Assembly: GCA_964578175.1 (NCBI GenBank)
Contig: CAZOBH010000029.1
Span: 1-10,549, forward strand
Source of the DNA: RUG11788 sp964578175
GTDB lineage: Bacteria; Bacillota_I; Bacilli_A; RF39; UBA660
Direction: 5' to 3'
DNA length: 10,549 nt
Part shown: positions 6,346 to 10,549 of the stretch, piece by piece
Layout of the letters: each line of letters starts with the position of its first letter
Numbering within the stretch: the stretch's first letter is position 1
Translations under genes and position numbers: made by a program
The notes under the pieces: generated by a model
Database searches by the model: none
Told to the model about the DNA's origin: nothing
Seen by the model: the letters and a program-made list of their open reading frames with translations, nothing else

Positions 6346-9300
6346 ATGAGTAGTGATATATTTGAAAGAAGTTCTAGTAGAAAAAAAGATAGAAGTTTAA
6401 GACGTGAAGTAAGACAAATTAATAAAGAGTATGAATGGTACTCTTATATGTTAAAAAGAGATGCCTCAAGTGATGAAGTAGAATCTTTTTTTAAAACACA
6501 AACTGAAAACCTAAGAAGTGAAGTAAGAGCATATATGTCACTAGGATATAGTGAAGATGATGCCTTAAAAAGAATTCTACCAAAAGCTTATGGTTTAGTT
6601 AAATTAGCAAGTGGTATTAAATTAGGTAAGACTCATTACGATGTTCAATTAATGGGTGGAATATTACTTAATGATGGATATGTATCTGAAATGGCAACTG
6701 GAGAAGGAAAAACGATAACTGCAGCACTACCAACTTACTTAAATGCTCTTTTAGGAAAAGGAGCTCATGTAATTACACCAAATGCTTATCTAGCAAGACG
6801 TGATTTTATTGAAATGAGACCTTTATATGAACTTTTAGGTTTATCATGTGGATTAGTAGAAGAAGTAAAACCTAGTGAGAGAAGAGAAAAAATAAAAGAA
6901 CGTCAAAAAGTATTATTTAATCAAAGACTTTCAACTTTAGATCTAAGAGGTTTAACTGAGAGTGAGATTTATGAAAGAAGATTAGAACTTGCTCAAAAAT
7001 GTAGAGAAGATGCAACTATTCTATATGAACAAGAAGAATTGAGTGCAAGGCAAGAGGCATATTCAGCTGATGTTACATATGGTTCATCTAATGCTTTTGC
7101 TTTTGATTATTTATTTGATGGATTAGAAAAAGATCCAACTAAAGTTAGAGCTAGAAGAACAGAACCTAATTTCTTAGTTATAGATGAAGCTGATGAAGTA
7201 TTATTTGATGATGCTGTAACTCCATTTACATTATCTGGTTCTCAAGAAGATGAGGAACTAGCAATTGATGATGAAACTGTATCTCAAAGAGAACAAGCAA
7301 CAATTATATGTGCTAATGTAATGCAAGCAATTTATGATGAAGATAATTATTTAAGAACATTCTTAAGAAGAAGAAATCCAGATAGAACACCATTAAAAGA
7401 TGATGGAATTCTATATGAAGTTAGTGATCCATTAGTATATGATCAAATAGTTACTGGTGAAGTAGATAAAAGTGTTGCTCATGAATATACACAAGCTATT
7501 ATTTATTGTCCTAAAACAAAAGATACTCATTTAACTACTTTAGGTGAAGTAATGTTTTATTACGGATTTAAAAGAGATGAAGTAGATAGAGTAATAAATG
7601 AAAATAAAAGTAAAATATTAAGAATGCAATATAATGGAAAACCAATGTTTAGAAGGGACCTTGATTATACAGAAATAGATGGAAGAATATATTTAAGTTC
7701 AAGAGCTCTTACATATTTAATTGATTCTAATCAAAGTATTCCTGAATTACGTGATTCATTTAATAGTTTTATGGATAGTGAGTTTATTGAAAATTATGAA
7801 GATATTAAAAACTCTATTACTGCATGGGTAACATTAGAATTAGATAAAGATTATAAATATACGAGACCTAAAAACAGTAAAAATCCTAATGAAATAGTTC
7901 TTTCATTAATAATGGGAGGTCGTACTGCTGAAGGAAGAGTTTATTCTAAAGGACTTCAACAAGCAATTGAAAAGAAAGAAACATTAAAACTAGTTAACCA
8001 AGGATCTCCACTTTTTATAAGAGAAACTAAATTTAAAGATACATTAGCATCAATTCCAGCAGTATCATTCTTTGGAAGATACAAAAAGTTTTCTGGTATG
8101 ACTGGTACATCTGCAGTAGGTGCATTTAGAAGATTATATAATTTAGAAACATACAAAGTACCAAGAAATAAAACAAAACAAGTAAGAGATCATGGAGATA
8201 GACTTTATAGAACTACTGCACAAAAAAATAGAGCTATCTTAATGGAAGTAGTTAAGTCTCATAGAAAAGGACAACCTATTCTTTTAACAACTACATCAGT
8301 AGAAGAAAGTAAAAAAATTCATGATTATTTAATTAATAATTTGCCTAAATATGGAATAAATATAGATATACCTGTATTAAATGCTGATATAGATGATTTA
8401 GAAAGAGAAGCAGAAATTATTGCTGGTGCAGGTAAAAAAGGAGCTATTACTATTTCAACTGAAATGGCAGGACGTGGAACTGATATAAAACTAGGAGGAG
8501 CAGAACCTACTGAAGAAGAAATAGAAAGATATTCTAAAGAAATATCTAAATCTCGTTTTAAAAGATATGCAAAGATTATGGGTCCTGCTAATGCAGCTTT
8601 AAAAATAAATAGTGATACTGAAAAAGAAAATATAAGAGCAGAAGCAATTAGATTATTAGAAGTATCAAGAAAAAGAGAAGAACAAGAAGTAATGGCTTTA
8701 GGTGGATTAAAAATAATTGGTTCTGGTCATTTTAGATATTCAAGAGTTGATGATCAAGTAAAAGGACGTTGTGGAAGACAAGGAAATCCTGGTGAAGTAG
8801 TATTCTTTAATGACTTATATGATTTAAGAAATTTAGGTGTTAAACCAGGAGTTCTAAAAAGACTATCTAGAAAATTAAAGATTGGACCAATAGTTGAAAA
8901 AGAAACAGATGATAAGACTCCACTTGGAGATATTATTAGAGAAGCTCAAGACTCATTAGAATCTCGTACTGAAAGTTCTATAAGTCAAAGTGAAAAATCA
9001 GAGATTCCTGCAGCTAAATGTAGAGATTATTTAAGAAGAGTATCTGATTCAGTAAAGCTTAAAAACAATTATGTAGATGAAATTGATTATATAATGGAAA
9101 GAACTTCGAAAGATATATTAGTTGCTGCATCTAAAAAGTTAAAAACTAGAGATGATGTAAATGATAATAAAAAACTTTCTAGAGCAAAACTTGATATGGA
9201 TTATGTTAGAGAACTTTCACAAGAATTTTTAGGAGTTAATGTTACAACTGAAATGATTAATAAATGTAATACTGCTGAAGATTTAGCAAATATGATTTAT

Positions 9301-9834
9301 AGATCAGCTTCTACTAAATTACAAGTTAGAACTATAATTGAAGGAAAAGATAAAGTAGAAGCAAGAGCAAGAAATATTTTAAATACATATTTAAACAGAA
9401 CTGCATTTGATTTTAATGATAAAGTTGAACAAATTAAAAGACAAAGAACATTATCATCACTAATTCAAGGTAATAATGTACCAGAAGATTTAACTCCTTA
9501 TATCATGGAAGCATTTGATTATTGTTATCAATCATCTCTTGCACAAGCAGTAAGAGAGGTAGCTAATCCAAAAGCAAATAAAAAACATTATGGACTTACT
9601 GATATGGTAATAGGTTCAGATTGTAGAATAGAAAGAGTAAGTCATAAAGAAGGAAAAAGAATACATGATGAAGAAGAAAGGATAATTGAAGAGACTAGAA
9701 AAGCTGGTAAAGCAATGAATAAATCTAGGATAACAAAAGTAAATATTCCATATTTTATAACAATAGTTAAAGAAAAATTAAAAGTTAATAAAGGAAGACC
9801 AAAAGATCAAGAAAAAAAGTCTAGATCATTATAA
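6346..9834 (+). CDS. Large divergent SecA-family preprotein translocase ATPase (possible SecA2-like)
   Basis: A 1162-residue SecA-type motor, which in this family pushes unfolded preproteins through SecY. Residues count from Met at 6346. Seen are DVQLMGG (about 99-105), Walker A ATGEGKT at 117-123, LARRD at 149-153, DEAD at 280-283, GMTGT at 584-588, TSVEES at 650-655, MAGRGTD at 707-713, and GRCGRQGNPG at 807-816 with both arginine-finger positions kept. Housekeeping SecA is usually 780-950 residues. The extra length includes about 50 residues at 172-238, a preprotein-binding region roughly 100 residues longer than usual (about 298-520), and about 60 residues after MAGRGTD. Familiar signatures differ: PNAYLARRD for VNDYLARRD, and IGSGHFRYSR for IGTERHESRR. 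The C-terminal third has no Trp, no HWxxHL-type scaffold motif and no zinc-binding CxC...HC tail. It has its own promoter and terminator. No secY2 or dedicated substrate is visible here. Confidence 0.9.
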   Translation: MSSDIFERSSSRKKDRSLRREVRQINKEYEWYSYMLKRDASSDEVESFFKTQTENLRSEVRAYMSLGYSEDDALKRILPKAYGLVKLASGIKLGKTHYDVQLMGGILLNDGYVSEMATGEGKTITAALPTYLNALLGKGAHVITPNAYLARRDFIEMRPLYELLGLSCGLVEEVKPSERREKIKERQKVLFNQRLSTLDLRGLTESEIYERRLELAQKCREDATILYEQEELSARQEAYSADVTYGSSNAFAFDYLFDGLEKDPTKVRARRTEPNFLVIDEADEVLFDDAVTPFTLSGSQEDEELAIDDETVSQREQATIICANVMQAIYDEDNYLRTFLRRRNPDRTPLKDDGILYEVSDPLVYDQIVTGEVDKSVAHEYTQAIIYCPKTKDTHLTTLGEVMFYYGFKRDEVDRVINENKSKILRMQYNGKPMFRRDLDYTEIDGRIYLSSRALTYLIDSNQSIPELRDSFNSFMDSEFIENYEDIKNSITAWVTLELDKDYKYTRPKNSKNPNEIVLSLIMGGRTAEGRVYSKGLQQAIEKKETLKLVNQGSPLFIRETKFKDTLASIPAVSFFGRYKKFSGMTGTSAVGAFRRLYNLETYKVPRNKTKQVRDHGDRLYRTTAQKNRAILMEVVKSHRKGQPILLTTTSVEESKKIHDYLINNLPKYGINIDIPVLNADIDDLEREAEIIAGAGKKGAITISTEMAGRGTDIKLGGAEPTEEEIERYSKEISKSRFKRYAKIMGPANAALKINSDTEKENIRAEAIRLLEVSRKREEQEVMALGGLKIIGSGHFRYSRVDDQVKGRCGRQGNPGEVVFFNDLYDLRNLGVKPGVLKRLSRKLKIGPIVEKETDDKTPLGDIIREAQDSLESRTESSISQSEKSEIPAAKCRDYLRRVSDSVKLKNNYVDEIDYIMERTSKDILVAASKKLKTRDDVNDNKKLSRAKLDMDYVRELSQEFLGVNVTTEMINKCNTAEDLANMIYRSASTKLQVRTIIEGKDKVEARARNILNTYLNRTAFDFNDKVEQIKRQRTLSSLIQGNNVPEDLTPYIMEAFDYCYQSSLAQAVREVANPKANKKHYGLTDMVIGSDCRIERVSHKEGKRIHDEEERIIEETRKAGKAMNKSRITKVNIPYFITIVKEKLKVNKGRPKDQEKKSRSL

Positions 9835-9884
9835 AAAAGTATTACGAATTTTACATAAAATTCACGTGTAATACTTTTTCTTTT
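9834..9884 (+). terminator. Strong bipartite terminator hairpin after the SecA-like gene
   Basis: AAAAAGTATTAC (9834-9845) pairs perfectly with GTAATACTTTTT (9868-9879). Stacked inside it, GAATTTT (9846-9852) pairs with AAAATTC (9857-9863) around an ACAT loop. A four-base ACGT bulge (9864-9867) separates the two stems on the right side only. The structure ends in a T-rich run. The flanking A and T tracts would let it act in both directions, although both neighbouring genes run +. Confidence 0.9.
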
Positions 9885-9895
9885 ATATTGGTTTG

Positions 9896-9904
9896 TGGTA
9901 TACT
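9896..9904 (+). promoter_or_regulatory. Extended -10 promoter for ppdK
   Basis: TGG directly precedes TATACT (9899-9904), matching an extended -10 element. I see no good -35 at 16-18 bases upstream, where the terminator T-tract lies. The extended -10 probably compensates. The predicted start near 9911 leaves a leader of about 32 bases. Confidence 0.68.
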
Positions 9905-9922
9905 TTTAATTGTAGTTTACAG

Positions 9923-9942
9923 AAAGGAATATAAGAAGAAAA
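9923..9942 (+). promoter_or_regulatory. Atypically spaced ribosome binding site of ppdK
   Basis: The best Shine-Dalgarno match, AAAGGA (9923-9928), ends 14 bases before the ATG, more than the usual 5-9. A weaker AGAAG (9934-9938) is closer. No alternative in-frame ATG, GTG or TTG fits the first site, and the encoded N-terminus matches the family, so the start at 9943 stands. Confidence 0.55.
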
Positions 9943-10549
9943 ATGAAATATGTATATTTATTCACTGAAGGAAATGCAGACATGCGTAATCTTTTAGGTG
10001 GAAAAGGTGCTAACTTAGCAGAAATGACTAACATAGGATTACCAGTACCTCAAGGTTTCACAATTACTACTGAAGCTTGTACTCAATACTATGAAGATGG
10101 AAGAGAAATCAATGAGGAAATACAATCTCAAATCAATGAATATATAGTAAAGATGGAAGAAATAACTGGTAAAAAGTTTGGAGATAAAGAAAATCCATTA
10201 CTAGTATCAGTAAGATCTGGAGCAAGAGCTTCAATGCCTGGTATGATGGATACTATCTTAAACTTAGGATTAAATGAAGAAGTAGTTAATACTTTAGCTG
10301 AAAAATCAAATAATCCAAGATGGGCTTGGGATTGCTATAGAAGATTTATTCAAATGTATTCTGACGTAGTTATGGAAGTTGGTAAGAAATACTTTGAAGA
10401 ATTAATCGATAAAATGAAAGAAGCTAAGGGAGTTAAATTAGATGTTGAATTAACAGCTGATGATTTAAAAAAATTAGCTAGACAATTCAAAGACGAATAT
10501 AAAGCTAAAATAGGAAATGACTTCCCAGATGATCCAAAAGAACAATTAA
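9943..10549 (+). CDS. ppdK: Pyruvate, phosphate dikinase (3' partial)
   Basis: Interconverts pyruvate, ATP and phosphate with phosphoenolpyruvate, AMP and pyrophosphate. In anaerobes it often works in the glycolytic direction. Only the first 202 of about 875-880 residues are in the window, and the frame is still open at the last base. The final TAA letters are out of frame. The visible part is the start of the N-terminal nucleotide-binding domain: NLLGGKGANLAEM at 17-29 with Lys21, VPQGFTITTEAC at 35-46, and VSVRSGARASMPGMMDT at 88-104 with Arg91. Lys21 and Arg91 match ATP-contacting Lys22 and Arg92 of the Clostridium symbiosum enzyme. RRFIQMYSDVVMEV is also conserved. Codons ending in C (TTC, AAC, GAC, ATC, TAC) are commoner here than in the prkC operon, as expected for a highly expressed gene. 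The gene has its own promoter and is unrelated to the neighbouring SecA-like unit. Confidence 0.97.
   Translation, partial: MKYVYLFTEGNADMRNLLGGKGANLAEMTNIGLPVPQGFTITTEACTQYYEDGREINEEIQSQINEYIVKMEEITGKKFGDKENPLLVSVRSGARASMPGMMDTILNLGLNEEVVNTLAEKSNNPRWAWDCYRRFIQMYSDVVMEVGKKYFEELIDKMKEAKGVKLDVELTADDLKKLARQFKDEYKAKIGNDFPDDPKEQL

Noticed and set aside
7956..8156. 66-codon open frame on the - strand
   Set aside because: It lies wholly inside the conserved secA-like gene, has no ribosome binding site or recognisable motif that I can see, and is best explained as a shadow of the coding strand.
9834..9884. Palindrome as a mobile-element end, CRISPR repeat or riboswitch
   Set aside because: There is no second copy in the window, no transposase gene, and no spacer pattern. 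Its place after a stop codon with a T-tract fits a terminator.
10547..10549. TAA at the window end as the ppdK stop
   Set aside because: It is out of frame; the reading frame there is CAA TTA A. The protein is far shorter than the family and continues beyond the window.
1..10549. Mycoplasma-type genetic code (TGA = Trp)
   Set aside because: TGA ends prkC, rsgA and the thioredoxin-like gene at the expected positions, and Trp residues use TGG.

Overview
The window is very AT-rich DNA from a low-GC Bacillota-type bacterium, read entirely on the + strand. The gene order prkC-rsgA-rpe is the classic Bacillota arrangement. Strong Shine-Dalgarno sites and tight gene packing also fit. Trp is encoded by TGG and TGA is used as a real stop (prkC, rsgA and the thioredoxin-like gene), so this is the standard bacterial code and not the Mycoplasma code. 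The proteins look like those of uncultured gut Bacilli of the RF39/Erysipelotrichia kind, but that placement is inference. A run of 10 Ns at 3736-3745 suggests a scaffolded draft or metagenome assembly.

Positions 1-6290 hold one tightly packed operon of seven genes, already running when the window opens. They are the 3' part of a PASTA-domain Ser/Thr kinase (prkC), the ribosome-assembly GTPase rsgA, ribulose-phosphate 3-epimerase (rpe), an unrecognised small lipoprotein, a PLP-dependent cysteine desulfurase containing the assembly gap, an 86-residue cytoplasmic thioredoxin-like protein, and a secreted-thioredoxin/CcdA-type membrane fusion. Junctions run from a 4-base overlap to an 8-base gap. 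A hairpin plus T-tract at 6269-6290 closes the operon. The first three genes link cell-wall sensing to ribosome maturation and pentose phosphate metabolism. The last three look like a sulfur and thiol module: sulfur mobilisation from cysteine, then a probable electron relay from cytoplasm to cell surface.

Positions 6291-9880 hold a single-gene unit with its own extended -10 promoter and a long terminator hairpin. The gene encodes a 1162-residue SecA-family ATPase. The nucleotide-binding motor is clear, but the protein is much longer than housekeeping SecA, has insertions in the motor and in the preprotein-binding region, and lacks the usual C-terminal signatures. It is the most unusual gene here and may be an accessory (SecA2-like) translocase motor.

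Positions 9881-10549 hold another extended -10 promoter and the first 202 codons of pyruvate phosphate dikinase (ppdK), cut by the window edge.

No RNA genes, CRISPR arrays, insertion sequences or phage genes were seen, and no intergenic stretch exceeds about 110 bases. Most of the window is core metabolism and signalling. The points worth following up are the divergent SecA, the thioredoxin/CcdA pair beside a cysteine desulfurase, and the unidentified lipoprotein at the place where thiN usually sits.
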